64,000 nt of DNA from Luidia sarsii (GCA_949987565.1 OX465112.1:11548536-11612535); one strand, 5' to 3'; positions 48,101-57,537 are shown, counted from the stretch's first letter. The notes: generated from the sequence alone by a model not told the origin. Translations and numbers: made by a program.

Positions 48101-51100
48101 ACCCATCCCCAGAGATCAACCGCCCCCTCGCGGAATTAGAAGATTCCGTATTGCCACCGAGTCGGAAGGCGTTTAGTCCTCCCAGAGGAATCCGATTTGC
48201 AAGTGAATGGATGTGGGAGGGTTCGTCGGGATCGGCGAATGCTGCCCTCGTGGGAGAGTCATCATCGGCCTCGAGATGTATCTGTGCAGGATGTTGGTAT
48301 TAGGGAATAAGTTTGGGGAGTTTCTGCCACTGTGTTTATCAATAAATGAATTCAGATGCTTGCCAAACGTAAAAAAATGGGGACCATGATACAACTTGTA
48401 TATATAGTGTTAAAGAGAACATTTATTCTTCCATGACATCCAAACTTTGTGATTTGTTTTTTAATTACCGGTACACCATTCCGTCTGATTTCAACTGCAA
48501 GTATCCATATTTTACAGCTCTGCAAAATGACAGACAAAAATCAGAATTGCTTTTTGCTTTTTTTCATGGTAACAGACATCTCATGCATATTTCAGAAAAA
48601 AAAGATCTTGTGGAGTGAACGTTCGTTCAAAAGTAAAAAGAACCTTTTGATTTGTTGTCACAGATCTTCATGGCACCTGGTTTCTGGATATTTGTATCGG
48701 CATGCCAGTTTGTTTGCCCTCAGCCGCGAGCGAGCCTTGGGACCCACGGAGATCGGTCTGTGAAAAGTTCGCTCTCGGTCTCAGCGAGCTGCGCTGTGCA
48801 GTGGCCCTGCACTGCCCCGGTGTTTCTGTGCCACACATGCCCGCAGGGCTCAGTATTACACATAGCTTCATCAATATTATTGTATTCAAGTAAACACTAG
48901 GACATGGCTAAGCTGCTTTCGTAAGATTCCCGGCCGAGATTAGGAGCGGGCGGCCCCCCCCCCTCCCCTGGAGTCGATCTGCCTGCCCAGAGACAGTTGC
49001 CCCACAACAAAAGAGAGCAAATTAGAATTAGGCGGGATTGGGATAGAAAAGTGCATGTTCAACCAGTCGGGTGTTAGAAAACACCGGATTTGGTACATGT
49101 GCCCCCTCCCACCGGGGAGGAGATTAGAAAACTATTTTTTTGGAAAATGTTTCTTTAGGGTATAAATAACAGTTGCCCAAAGTACATTGACTGTGTCTCT
49201 TTAAAGTAGTAAGTGATTGTGTTGTTGTTGCATGGGTTGCTTACACAGAGCTGTGGAGCAGCAACTTAAAACACTGGATATGCTGCCAATAACCAATTAT
49301 CTTAAAGGCCCTATACAACATTGGTAACGGTCAAAAGATTGCCACAGTTTGTGTGTTAAACCATAAAACATTCAAAAAATAGTTTAAGCTCAAATCTGAA
49401 AAAAATCTGTCATGGTTTATGCACCCTTCTGTCATGTAAGAAATAGTTTATTATTTTGTGAGTGATAAACTATTTGTCGATGGAAACTTTGAGTGACGAT
49501 TTCTCGAAAATTACAGCATCCCAGAGCATAAGATTTCAACATGAAGATACTATTATGACCAGCTACAAACTGTGTAAATTGGGAGGAAATCTGTGGACAT
49601 TGATTTTATCCGATCTTCCCAATGTTGTATTGGGCCTTTAAAGCCCCTACACAACATTGGTCGAGGTCAAAGAATAGCAGCTATACGTTGTCTGATCCAA
49701 CATATGTATGAAATAGCATACCTGTGAAAATTTCAGCTCAATCTGCCAACCGAGTCTCGAGAAAATCGTGAAGGAAATCTGTGGACATCGATGTTTCCCG
49801 ATCTTCCCAATGTTGTATTGGGCCTTTAAGGAATGAGAAACCTTCTATTTAATGAGTGCAAACTTCAGCTTTTCTGTGGCTATGTAAAGGAACAGAAATG
49901 TTAAATGGATTTACATTTTGCAAATACAGCTGAAAGTTTCTCCATTGCATTGGAAAGCAGGCTTTATCTGTCATAATTAAGTGCATCCCAAGATTGCACG
50001 GGAGAGTTCTCATGTCAATGAAGATCAGAGAAGTGAAGCTGTTGTCCATGAGGCAACTGATTGTGCCTGACTTTAACACTACGTAAAGTACATGTACTCC
50101 CAAGCGCCCAGTGTTGCAGCATTGGTGGAGTGCCATTGTCTACACAGTTCATTACTACGCGGCATATTTCCCTCTCGCATTCACAAAGAGGTGGTACATG
50201 TAAGACCCAACCAGTCGGCCGCCTCCAGCATGACGAGAGAGCTAATCGTGTCAAGCTCAAAATACAGCCATCCCCCAGGGAACTATTTGACCCCCCCTCC
50301 CCTCCAAAAAAAAAAAGTTTGCTTCAGATGTGCACGCCTTAATCAACAAAGCAAGGCTAAATCCTTGCTGCTGCCCCCCTCCCTCCCCTACACTTGCATG
50401 AGACATTGTTGGAGGTTTGCGTGCCAAGGTACAGATTCCCACACTCCTGCTGAGAATGGCTTGTGGACTGTTAGGGCTTGTAATTACTAGTCCCCCCCCC
50501 CTCCCTCCCTCCAGGTGACTTTACCCCTGCCTTCCAAACGTCAACTGATCTGAACAGAAACTCCTAAGGTGTGATATGTCTTCGGCCCAGTCCTTTGTAG
50601 CCGTCACCTGGGCCAAAGTAAATGTTTTGGCCGGGAGTAGGTTTGCTTGTTGCCTGTTCCCAATTCCCACCCTGTAGTGAAGAATTCACGGTTGGGTTTT
50701 TCAAGACTTTGGGTCTTGCGAGTTTTTTCAGCAATCTTTCATTTGCTAGATGTTGGCTCCAGATGTGAGTCACTTGTCTCATTTGATTGTCCGTCTCGTT
50801 CTTGTTTCCATGGTTATGACTAAGCCAAGACTGTTCGTGTTTAAAATTTATGAGCCCTCCGAATAATCTTTTAGTTGTGTGCTTGTGTATTTACTGTACG
50901 GGTATGGTAGACACATCCAAGTTGACTTAACTGTGACAGAAAAATTCTTTAAAAAATTGGCACCGCTTTAGTTGAGTTACCGGGCATGACTCATGCTCGT
51001 ACTCAGACAATTGCTAGAAATGTTCAGATTGGACAATTTGACCCTTAAACATTTTTGGTGGGGGAGTTTGATGACAGTCCAGCTTAAAGACCAAAGGAAA

Positions 51101-54100
51101 AGGCATTTCTGTTACTCACCAAGGAATTCCTAAAAGTCAGGAAGCGTTTGAAATCCGTTCCAAGGTCATGTTCTACTAAGGAACATGACAAGCACTGTAG
51201 CATTAGTTGGGGTGAAATCTACCTCAGCTACTACTACTACTTGGCGGACGCATCCGAGATAGAGTACACAATGCCTTGCCAAATACCTCTGTCTGTCCAA
51301 CATCAATGTATGCATCATGTCTGCTATAATGTCCAATATCTCTTGCAATGCTGTCGATATAGTTCAGAGGTCGTCTTCCTCTGTTTGGGCAGGGTAGTCT
51401 CAAGGAAATCACATGAGATATTTTCTGATCCTTGGCACGAAAACAGTGACCAGCAAAACGTGTCCTGCGACTAGCCACAACGGAAGAAATGGGTGGAATA
51501 TCTCCATAGATCTCTGCTTTTGTTTTGTGCTCTCGCCAGCTGAAGCATACCACAACCCCTGATAATTGATGTCATGCTCAACAATCGTTGGACATCTAAC
51601 AATAAACAATGCTTTTTTTTTACCATCTTAGCAAAGTTTGGTGCATATTGTAAACAGATTTTATTGGAGTCTTAAGTTGTGTTTCCACTGGACTAAAATT
51701 TTACCGAGACGATGGTTAAATATCAAATGGCCAAATTGTTATCATCGTTCCCACTTGGACTTTTGAGTCAGTCAATTTAACCGAGACGATGATTAAAGTA
51801 ACTGGTATCATCATGGGAACGATAGTTAAATATCAAATGGCCAAATTTTTACCATCGTTCCCACTTGGACTTTTGAGTCAGTCAATTTAACCGAGACGAT
51901 GATTAAAGTAACTGGTATCATCATGGGAACGATGGTTAAATATAAAATGGCCAAATTTTTACCATCGTTCCCACTTGGACTTTTGAGTCAGTCAATTTAA
52001 CCGAGACGATGTTTAAAGAAACTGGTAACCAAGCTGGCAATATGTTGGCACTGTGCATGACCTTTGGGGTCACAAAATGACGTGACGTGACGTGCGAGGT
52101 TAGGTCAACATACATGTACATTTAGCACGCGACACGATGCAGACGTTGTGCACAGTGCATGTACAGTACACATGTACGTTTTACGTAAGAAGCCGGATAT
52201 GTTTTTTACCAAGTCGCGTTTTACTGAGTGGTGCGTTTTCACTGGACTAATCAGCTCGGTTAAACTCACCTGGTCACTTTTACTTGGCAGAGGTTGGCCG
52301 GTAAAAGTAACCAATCGGCTCGGTTAAATTAACCGAGAGGAAATTTAACCATAGTCTTGGTTACTTTGACCTAAATAAGTCCAGTGGAAATGCGGCTTTA
52401 GGTACATGCAGAGATTTGTTATTATGCGTATCTCCCACTGTGTGTTCATCCTCAGGTTCCATTGGACATCGGTGTACAGCCACCAGTCACATTCTCCTTA
52501 TCTAAAGGCTCTGGCCCTGTCTACCTCTCTGGGCAGCATGCGATAGGTAAGTAAAACATTGAATTGATGTGCATTGATGATATTGAAGACCTATTGTTTC
52601 ACGTGCGATATACAGTCATTTCCCTGATGATATTATCACACACTAGGTGGTGAGCCATTCTGATTGTCTGACCAACATCAAGACCAGGCCTTCCCAAACT
52701 ACACAGCTTTTCCCCGGGAATTTCTTCTTCGTTTTTCTGTGGATTTTTGCGTGTGTGAAGACAATAGATACAAGTATTAGTGGGATTTGAATCGTGATTC
52801 TGTCTCCGCGAAGAGTGTGATTTTTTAAAAATAATCACCTTTATTTGTGACGCGGTGCGTGTGGGAACGCTCCACTCAATCGCACCGGCTTTTTAAATAC
52901 CACAATGCACTGCTCACGCTCTGATTGACAGGAAGTGCCGTGCTTGTTTATAATTATGTCTCCCTGTTCGTTATAGCGACATTTCCACTGTATTTCCTTG
53001 ATTGCAAACAACTGACTCTCTTGCCATCAAATGATCTCAGCTGATTCGAGGAAGATGTTACGCATGAGGAAAGCAATTTTTCAATTTTTTTTTTTCCAAT
53101 TGTAAATCCAGAAATCAATGCTGACAATGAAGATTCAGAGTTGGAGGACGAGGATGACAATGTAGGAGAGATGCTGGAGGAGGTGGACTTGACGGGCTCT
53201 CCCATTCTGGCCGAGTCCAAGAGCAAGAAGAGACCGCTGTCTACCTCAGGAAGTGTGGCCAAGAAGACCAAGGTAGGCCAGGAGGCATGTTAAGGCCGCC
53301 GCACACGAGAGCTATCTGCTCAGCAAAAATTCTCTCGAGGTCGTTTGCTCAGCACGTAGCTCTTGTGTGGGCTGAACTTTTGGTGAGATTTCTGCCTCAA
53401 GAGGCCGTGAGACCAATATCTATCCTGTTTGATTTTTTTCCGCTTCATTGGGTCACTGCATCCACAGCAGTCACAGCTGTGGATGCAATGACCCTTTTCA
53501 GCTTGAACACAATGGGCCATTCAGCGCACCCATCCACAGTCACAGCTGTGGATGCAATGACCCTATTAAGCTTGTACACAATGGGCCATTCGGTGCACCC
53601 ATTCACAGTCACAGCTGTGGATGCAATGACCCTATTAAGCTTGAACACAATGGGCCATTCAGTGCACCCATTCATAGTCACAGCTGTGGATGCAATGACC
53701 CTATTCAGCTTGAACACAATGGGCCATTCAGTGCACCCATCCACAGTCACAGCTGTGGATGCAATGATCCTATTCAGCTTGAACACAATGGGTCATTCAG
53801 TGCACCCATTCACAGTCACAGCTGTGGATGCAATGACCCTATTCAGCTTGAACACAATGGGCCATTCAGTGCACCCATCCACAGTCACAGCTGTGGATGC
53901 AATGACCCAATTCAGCTTGAACACAATGGGCCATTCAGTGCACCCATCCACAGTCACAGCTGTGGATGCAATGACCCAATTCAGCTTGAACACAATGGGC
54001 CATTCAGTGCACCTATCTACAGTCACAGCTGTGGATGCAATGACCCAATTCAGCTTGAACACAATGGGCCATTCAGTGCACCCATCCACAGTCACAGCTG

Positions 54101-57100
54101 TGGATGCAATGACCCTATTCAGCTTGAACACAATGGGCCATTCAGTGCACCCATTCACAGTCACAGCTGTGGATGCAATGACCCAATTCAGCTTGAACAC
54201 AATGGGCCATTCAGTGCACCCATTCACAGTCACAGCTGTGGATGCAATGACCCAATTCAGCTTGAACACAATGGGCCATTCAGTGCACCCATCCACAGTC
54301 ACAGCTGTGGATGCAATGACCCAATTCAGCTTGAACACAATGGGCCATTCAGTGCATGTATTCACAGTCACAGCTCTGTGGATGCAATCGCCCATTGTGT
54401 ACAAGCTGAATAGGGTCATTGCATCCACAGCTATATCTATAAATGGGCGCACTGAATGGCCCATTGTGTACAAGCTGAATAGGGTCATTGCATCCACAGC
54501 TGTGACGGTGTGGCCAACTGGTTTCCAGCACCAAGAAAAGTTAAGAAAGAAAATGCTACATGTACTGTATCATCTCATGTCCTATGCTCTTGTTTAGATG
54601 GCTAGATTGGACAAGGAATCTGACGAGGATGAGGATGAAGATGAGGATGATTCTGAGATAGTAGAGGTAGGTCAAGAACTAAGATGTTGTTGGGGACTTT
54701 TCTTTTGCCTGGACCAACTTCAGTGATCGTCATACAGGGTATCCAAGACACGCAGGGTATCCAAGCCATGCGGGGTATCCAAGTCATGCGGGGTATCCAA
54801 GCCATGCGGGGTATCCAAGCCATGCGGGGTATCCAAACCATGCGGGGTATCCAAGCCATGCGGGATATCCAAGCCATACAGGGTATCCAAGCCATGCAGG
54901 GTATCCAAGCCATACAGGGTATCCAAGCCATGCAGGGTATCCAAGCCATGCAGGGTATCCAAGCCATGCAGGGTATCCAAGCCACGCGGGGTATCCAAGC
55001 CATGCAGGGTATCCAAGCCATGCAGGTTATTCAAGCCATACAGGGTATTCAAGCCACACAGGGTATCCAAGCCATGCAGGGTATCCAAGCCATGCAGGGT
55101 ATCCAAGCCATGCAGGGTATCCAATCCATGCGGGGTATCCAATCCATGCGGGGTATCCAAGCCATGCGGGGTATCCAAGCCACGCGGGGTATCCAAGCAA
55201 TGCAGGGTATCCAAGCCATGCAGGGTATCCAAGCCATGCGGGGTATCCAAGCCATGCGGGGTATCCAAGCCATGCGGGGTATCCAAACCATGCAGGGTAT
55301 CCAAGCCATGCAGGGTATCCAAACCATGCAGGGTATCCAAGCCATGCAGGGTATCCAAACCATGCAGGGTATCCAAGCCATACAGGGCATCCAAGCCATG
55401 CAGGGTATCCAAGCCATGCAGGGTATCCAAACCATGCAGGGTATCCAAGCCATGCAGGGTATCCAAGCCATGCAGGGTTTTCAAGCCATACAGGGTTTTC
55501 AAGCCATACAGGGTATCCAAGCCATGTGGGGTATCCAAGCCATGCAGGGTATTCAAGCCATACAGGGTATCCAAGCCATGCAGGGTATCCAAGCCATGCA
55601 GGGTATCCAAGCCATGCAGGGTATCCAATCCATGCAGGGTATCCAAGCCATGCAGGGTATTCAAGCCATACAGGGTATCCAAGCCATGTGGGGTATCCAA
55701 GCCATGCAGGGTATTCAAGCCATACAGGGTATCCAAGCCATGCAGGGTATCCAAGCCATGCAGGGTATCCAAGCCATGCAGGGTATCCAATCCATGCAGG
55801 GTATCCAAGCCATGCAGTGTATCCAAGCCATGCAGGGTATCCAAGCCATGCAGGGTATCCAAGCCATACAGGGTATCCAAGCCATACAGGGTATCCAAGC
55901 CATGCTGGGTATCGAAGCCATGCAGGGTATCCAAGCCATACAGGGTATCCAAGCCATACAGGGTATCCAAGCCATGCGGGGTATCCAAGCCATGCGGGGT
56001 ATCCAAGCCATGCAGGGTATCCAAGCCATGCAGGGTATCCAAGCCATACAGGGTATCCAAGCCATACAGGGTATCCAAGCCATGCTGGGTGTCTAAACCA
56101 TGCAGGGTATCCAAGCCATGCAGGGTATCCGAGCCATGCAGGATATCCAAGCCATGCAGGGTATCCAAACCATGCAGGGTATCCAAGCCATGCAGGGTAT
56201 CCAAGCCATGCAGGGTATCCAAGCCATGCAGGGTATCCAAGCCATGCAGGGTATCGAAGCCATGCAGGGTATCCAAGCCATGCGGGGTATCCAAACCATT
56301 CATAACTCTGAAAGTCTTTTAATACAATGTTCTGTAATTATTGTGCAGATGGATGATGATGGTGAAGAAGAGGACGAGGAAGATGACAGGTACTGTCGTT
56401 ACTTGTAGATAACAGTTAGATCCATTGGTTGCCCTATCATAGTTTTTTCCCGAAAAAACCAATATCATGACTTCAAAGCAATGGAGCCCATGACGATACC
56501 TGCTGATGTACAGATTTGAACCCATCACATGACTACCACCAGCTCTTTGCTCAAACGGTCAAGAGACTAGAGTCGAGGGTTTAAATCCCAACTGACCTGC
56601 CTATACTTTTCAGTAGGTGATTTAGGCTGTTACTGGGTTGTGCATTTATCGGGCAAAAAAACCCTCATTGAATTACATTCTCCTTGATGCAAACTCCTTT
56701 GCCTATGAGTCAGTAGATGGTGGTTGCTAGCTTGCCCTTTTCACTGGCCTACGCACCCCATCGAAAAGTTATTGAAACCACTTTGCCTCGGTCTTTATTC
56801 ACCTTTGCCTTCATAGGCCTCGTACTGAGAAGATAGACCAGTTACTACATCCAGGAAAATTTCAATGTGTCAACTTAACATCTACTGTTCTCTTTACATC
56901 TACATTCTCTTACCGCCTGTCCATTGTGGCCTTTATACTGTGACTTTTTTCAAGCCCAAATTGGCCTTGCCCTGAAAGTCAGGAAAACATGCGACTTGTA
57001 AATGCTTCTCTTATTGCAATGGATTCTTCTTTCTGTCGGTAGTGAAGAGGAAGATGAAGAGGAGGAGGAAGAGGAGGGGGAGGAAGAGGAGGAGGAAGAG

Positions 57101-57160
57101 GAGGAGGAAGAGGAGGAGTCGTCCCCGGAGAAGCCTGCCAAGAAAGCCAAAGGCATCAAG
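39141..57160 (+). CDS. NPM: Nucleoplasmin/nucleophosmin-family histone chaperone (C-terminus not found)
   Basis: Exons at 39141-39162, 43778-43893, 45582-45704, 52456-52546, 53112-53272, 54598-54666, 56349-56389 and 57043-57160. All introns are GT-AG and 247 codons join in frame. Residues about 5-118 form the nucleoplasmin core (MSKEYFWG start, FLFLKQAVLGVNAEEGERNV, GPVYLSGQHAIE). An acidic segment follows (122-133), then a bipartite nuclear localisation signal KKRP...KKTK (156-171), acidic tracts (176-190; 196-233, the latter about 38 residues nearly all Glu/Asp) and SSPEKPAKKAKGIK (234-247). The family forms pentamers that bind histones and act in chromatin and nucleolus; sea-urchin mitotic apparatus protein p62 is a known member in invertebrate deuterostomes. 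No stop codon follows exon 8 in frame before its donor, so more exons are expected beyond 57.2 kb. Confidence 0.93.
39199..39480. repeat. Foldback family D, copy with a triplet-rich loop
   Basis: CTCCGAGTAACTTGGACC on the left pairs with GGGTCCAAGTAACTCC on the right. GGGCGATAGT pairs with ACTATCGCCC. The loop is rich in TAG/TAC/ATT triplets. It starts 37 bp after the NPM exon 1 donor. Confidence 0.7.
39505..39657. repeat. Foldback family D, second copy
   Basis: GGGTCCAAGTTACTCGGACC (39505 on) is followed by its inverse GTCCGAGTAACTTGGACCC (39570 on), then the family's GACAAGTCACCC and TCGAATTTTGAAATTTTGAG blocks. Confidence 0.7.
39811..39956. mobile_element. 146-bp near-perfect palindrome with 11-bp target duplication
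   Basis: The arms 39811-39880 and 39887-39956 match at 69 of 70 positions, separated by the 6-nt loop GTCACG. AATACAATAGT flanks both sides (39800-39810 and 39957-39967). Ends are (T/A)GTCCGAGTAACTTGG. This is a recent foldback insertion, Mutator-like by target size (inference). It lies in NPM intron 1. Confidence 0.93.
41071..43721. mobile_element. hAT-like non-autonomous transposon, 2.65 kb
   Basis: The left end TAGGCTTGGGCGGTTCC and the inverse of the right end (TAAGCTTGGGCGGTTCTCC) form a TIR. GTGCATTG flanks both sides (41063-41070, 43722-43729), an 8-bp target duplication as in hAT elements. Both subterminal regions are packed with GGAACC/GGTTCC words (41084-41155; 43590-43706). The interior is CpG-rich with tandem arrays (about 41.9-43.0 kb). 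No transposase motif was found, so it would need help in trans. It sits in NPM intron 1 and ends 56 bp before exon 2. Confidence 0.87.
41930..43020. repeat. Three tandem arrays inside the hAT-like element
   Basis: Array 1 (about 41.93-42.29 kb) has units of CCCGAATCCC with GTGCAACACC or ACGCAATACC. Array 2 (about 42.30-42.74 kb) has 50-bp units (ACCGAATCCGCTCCCATGCA, ACACGAACCCCACCCCACAC; starts 42550, 42600, 42650). Array 3 (about 42.77-43.01 kb) has 37-bp units (GAGCCAAATACCCGGTTCCA, AAGCTGGGACAC). The open frames of 300-424 codons here follow the repeats and are not called genes. Confidence 0.9.
43778..43893 (+). CDS. NPM: NPM exon 2: core strands and first acidic loop
   Basis: Acceptor tttcccaccag|G and donor AAGCAG|gtcagc. 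It encodes GDALTSTQKEIVWNP, an acidic loop (DDEEDDESLDLD) and IQHFLFLKQ. Phase 1 in, phase 0 out, 116 nt. The hAT-like element ends 56 bp before this exon. Confidence 0.92.
45206..45275 (+). repeat. tRNA-like SINE head (candidate)
   Basis: The A box TAGCTCAGGTGG (45212-45223) and B box GGTTCAAATCTC (45258 on) are spaced like a Pol III promoter. The arms do not give a full cloverleaf, so a tRNA-derived SINE is more likely than a tRNA gene. Confidence 0.4.
45321..45415. repeat. Hairpin of the GGGCCTGACATTTCGATCC family
   Basis: The left arm AGAGGGCCTGACATTTCGAT/CCTAGCAGGACC is followed by its inverse GTCCTGCTAGGATC/AAAACGTCAGGCCCTCT. Single-arm copies lie at about 1459-1505, 8175-8230 and 35396-35460. 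Confidence 0.8.
45582..45704 (+). CDS. NPM: NPM exon 3: core domain
   Basis: Acceptor ccccataag|G and donor GAAAGT|gtaagt. It encodes AVLGVNAEEGERNVIEIKT, then LFSLKLGLNES. This is the most conserved part of the nucleoplasmin core. Phase 0 in and out, 123 nt. Confidence 0.95.
45809..46162 (+). mobile_element. Family-B variant MITE with TTAA flanks
   Basis: TTAA (45809-45812), then AGCCCCTACATAACATTGG; the right end is CCAATGCTGTGTAGGGGCTT with TTAA at 46159-46162. Terminal inverted repeats of about 20 bp. No ORF. The next family-B element begins at the same TTAA. Confidence 0.83.
46159..46390 (-). mobile_element. Family-B MITE, truncated, sharing TTAA with its neighbour
   Basis: It begins TTAAAGGCCCAATACAACAT and holds the central hairpin AAATAGTTTATTACTT / AAGTAATAAACTATTT form (about 46320-46352), then breaks off. 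Confidence 0.72.
49302..49829. mobile_element. Two chained family-B MITEs with three TTAA sites
   Basis: TTAA occurs at 49302-49305, 49638-49641 and 49826-49829. Element 1 is AGGCCCTATACAACATTGG...CCAATGTTGTATTGGGCCT. Element 2 starts AGCCCCTACACAACATTGG and ends in the family-B right end, so it joins two subtypes. The middle TTAA is shared. Confidence 0.82.
51672..52400. mobile_element. TIR element with TTTCCACTGGACT ends
   Basis: GTGTTTCCACTGGACTAAAA on the left is matched by the inverse AAGTCCAGTGGAAATGCGGC on the right. Inside, a block of about 110 bp (AACCGAGACGATGATTAAAG, AACTGGTATCATCATGGG, CGTTCCCACTTGGACTTTTG) is repeated nearly three times. A related copy lies at 58727-59068 and a fragment at about 40760-40860. 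Confidence 0.75.
52456..52546 (+). CDS. NPM: NPM exon 4: end of core domain
   Basis: Acceptor ttcatcctcag|G and donor GATAG|gtaagt. It encodes VPLDIGVQPPVTFSLSKGSG and PVYLSGQHAI, matching the last beta strands of the family. Phase 0 in, phase 1 out, 91 nt. Confidence 0.95.
52735..52968. mobile_element. Family-A MITE fragment joined to a pogo-like end
   Basis: The family-A body (GTGGGATTTGAATCGTGATT, TGATTGACAGGAAGTGCCG, TGTCTCCCTG) breaks off and continues as TTCGTTATAGCGACATTTCC/ACTGTA, the end of the pogo-like element seen at 57360-57537. Confidence 0.65.
53112..53272 (+). CDS. NPM: NPM exon 5: acidic segment and bipartite NLS
   Basis: Acceptor tgtaaatccag|A and donor ACCAAG|gtaggc. It encodes EINADNEDSELEDEDD, MLEEVDLTGSPILAESK and then KKRPLSTSGSVAKKTK. 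The last stretch has the KRP-10 residues-KK layout of the classic nucleoplasmin NLS. Phase 1 in, phase 0 out, 161 nt. Confidence 0.93.
53448..54510. repeat. 69-bp minisatellite with hairpin units and inverted caps
   Basis: CACAGCTGTGG recurs at 53472 and then exactly every 69 bp to 54300 (13 units without an indel), with a 14th unit at 54369 carrying a 2-bp insertion. Each unit pairs CATCCACAG with CTGTGGATG. Two inverted units start at 54390 and 54459 (CCCATTGTGTACAAGCTGAA), and an inverted part unit opens the array at 53448. It lies in NPM intron 5. Long open frames on both strands result from the 23-codon period. Confidence 0.95.
54598..54666 (+). CDS. NPM: NPM exon 6: acidic tract
   Basis: Acceptor gctcttgtttag|A and donor GTAGAG|gtaggt. 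It encodes MARLDKESDEDEDEDEDD and SEIVE. It is 69 nt with phase 0 at both ends, so it could be skipped without a frame shift. It lies between two minisatellites. Reading into the next intron gives a stop (TGA) after about 20 codons. Confidence 0.88.
54735..56299. repeat. 18-bp minisatellite, about 87 units
   Basis: The unit GGGTATCCAAGCCATGCA spans about 1,565 bp in NPM intron 6. Only substitutions are seen, since one minus-strand frame stays open for over 500 codons with the same 6-residue register. Hexapeptides MQGIQA, SHAGYP and HGLDTL arise in different frames and are not evidence of coding. Confidence 0.96.
56349..56389 (+). CDS. NPM: NPM exon 7: acidic tract
   Basis: Acceptor attattgtgcag|A and donor GACAG|gtactg. 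It encodes MDDDGEEEDEEDD plus the first two bases of Ser. It is a 41-nt mini-exon, phase 0 in, phase 2 out. The call rests on frame continuity and composition. Confidence 0.85.
57043..57160 (+). CDS. NPM: NPM exon 8: Glu-rich tract and basic patch
   Basis: Acceptor tttctgtcggtag|T and donor ATCAAG|gtaagg. After completing Ser it encodes 25 residues that are Glu/Asp except one Gly, then SSPEKPAKKAKGIK. SPEK is a possible proline-directed phosphosite (inference). Phase 2 in, phase 0 out, 118 nt. Confidence 0.9.
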
Positions 57161-57359
57161 GTAAGGAAGTGGGTTGGTACTTGCATCACCGTGCAAGGAT
57201 TGACGATAAGGCATATGGGCTGCGGAGATACGGCGAGTTTTGCGTCTACAACGGTCCTTCAGAGGAAAGATCTTCTGCTATTGTTGAATTAATCACTTCT
57301 GTGGCTTCATTGTGGCAGCCCGCTTCCGGAATCACGGCAGTGTTCAGTCCAAGTATCTA

Positions 57360-57537
57360 CAGTGGAATGTCGCTATAACGAACATCCCAGGATCCATGAA
57401 AATTGTTCAGTACAGTGGTCGTTCATTATAGCAGTTGTTGGCGCATATCCACGGACGTATACGTCAGGAGCCAAAGGGCATGTGCGTTACAGCCAAATGT
57501 TCGGTACATCGGCATCCGTTATAGCAACGTTCCACTG
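57360..57537. mobile_element. pogo-like MITE, 178 bp, TA target
   Basis: It starts CAGTGGAATGTCGCTATAAC and ends GTTATAGCAACGTTCCACTG, a TIR of about 20 bp, flanked by TA (57358-57359 and 57538-57539). CAGTNGAA ends and TA targets are typical of pogo/Tigger elements. Fragments lie at about 21455-21481 and 52969-52997. Confidence 0.85.

Larger units (their letters stand above)
45705..52455. other. NPM intron 3 (6.75 kb)
   Basis: It holds chained MITEs (45.8-46.4 and 49.3-49.8 kb), a pair of related 125-bp blocks starting AAAGCCTTAC (47117 and 47636) with CGTAAGTTACGATGGG-type inverse ends, a poly-G run (48047-48056) and a TIR element (51672-52400). No coding exon recognised. The frame joins across it (exon 3 phase 0 to exon 4 phase 0). 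Confidence 0.65.

Noticed and set aside
53287..54597. 436-codon plus-strand frame ending at NPM exon 6
   Set aside because: It is the 69-bp minisatellite (23 codons per unit). Its stop codon TAG is the acceptor of exon 6. The NPM frame does not use it.
53448..56299. Possible CRISPR array
   Set aside because: Repeats are contiguous with no unique spacers, and the genome is eukaryotic.
54684..56408. 470- and 527-codon frames with MQGIQA or HGLDTL repeats
   Set aside because: Six-residue periodic peptides from an 18-bp intronic array. No start context or splice link to NPM exons. Kept only as a finding on the array's regularity.
56540..56605. tRNA-like sequence with GGGTTTAAATCCC
   Set aside because: The B-box-like part is present but the A box and stems are poor. 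Not supported as a tRNA.
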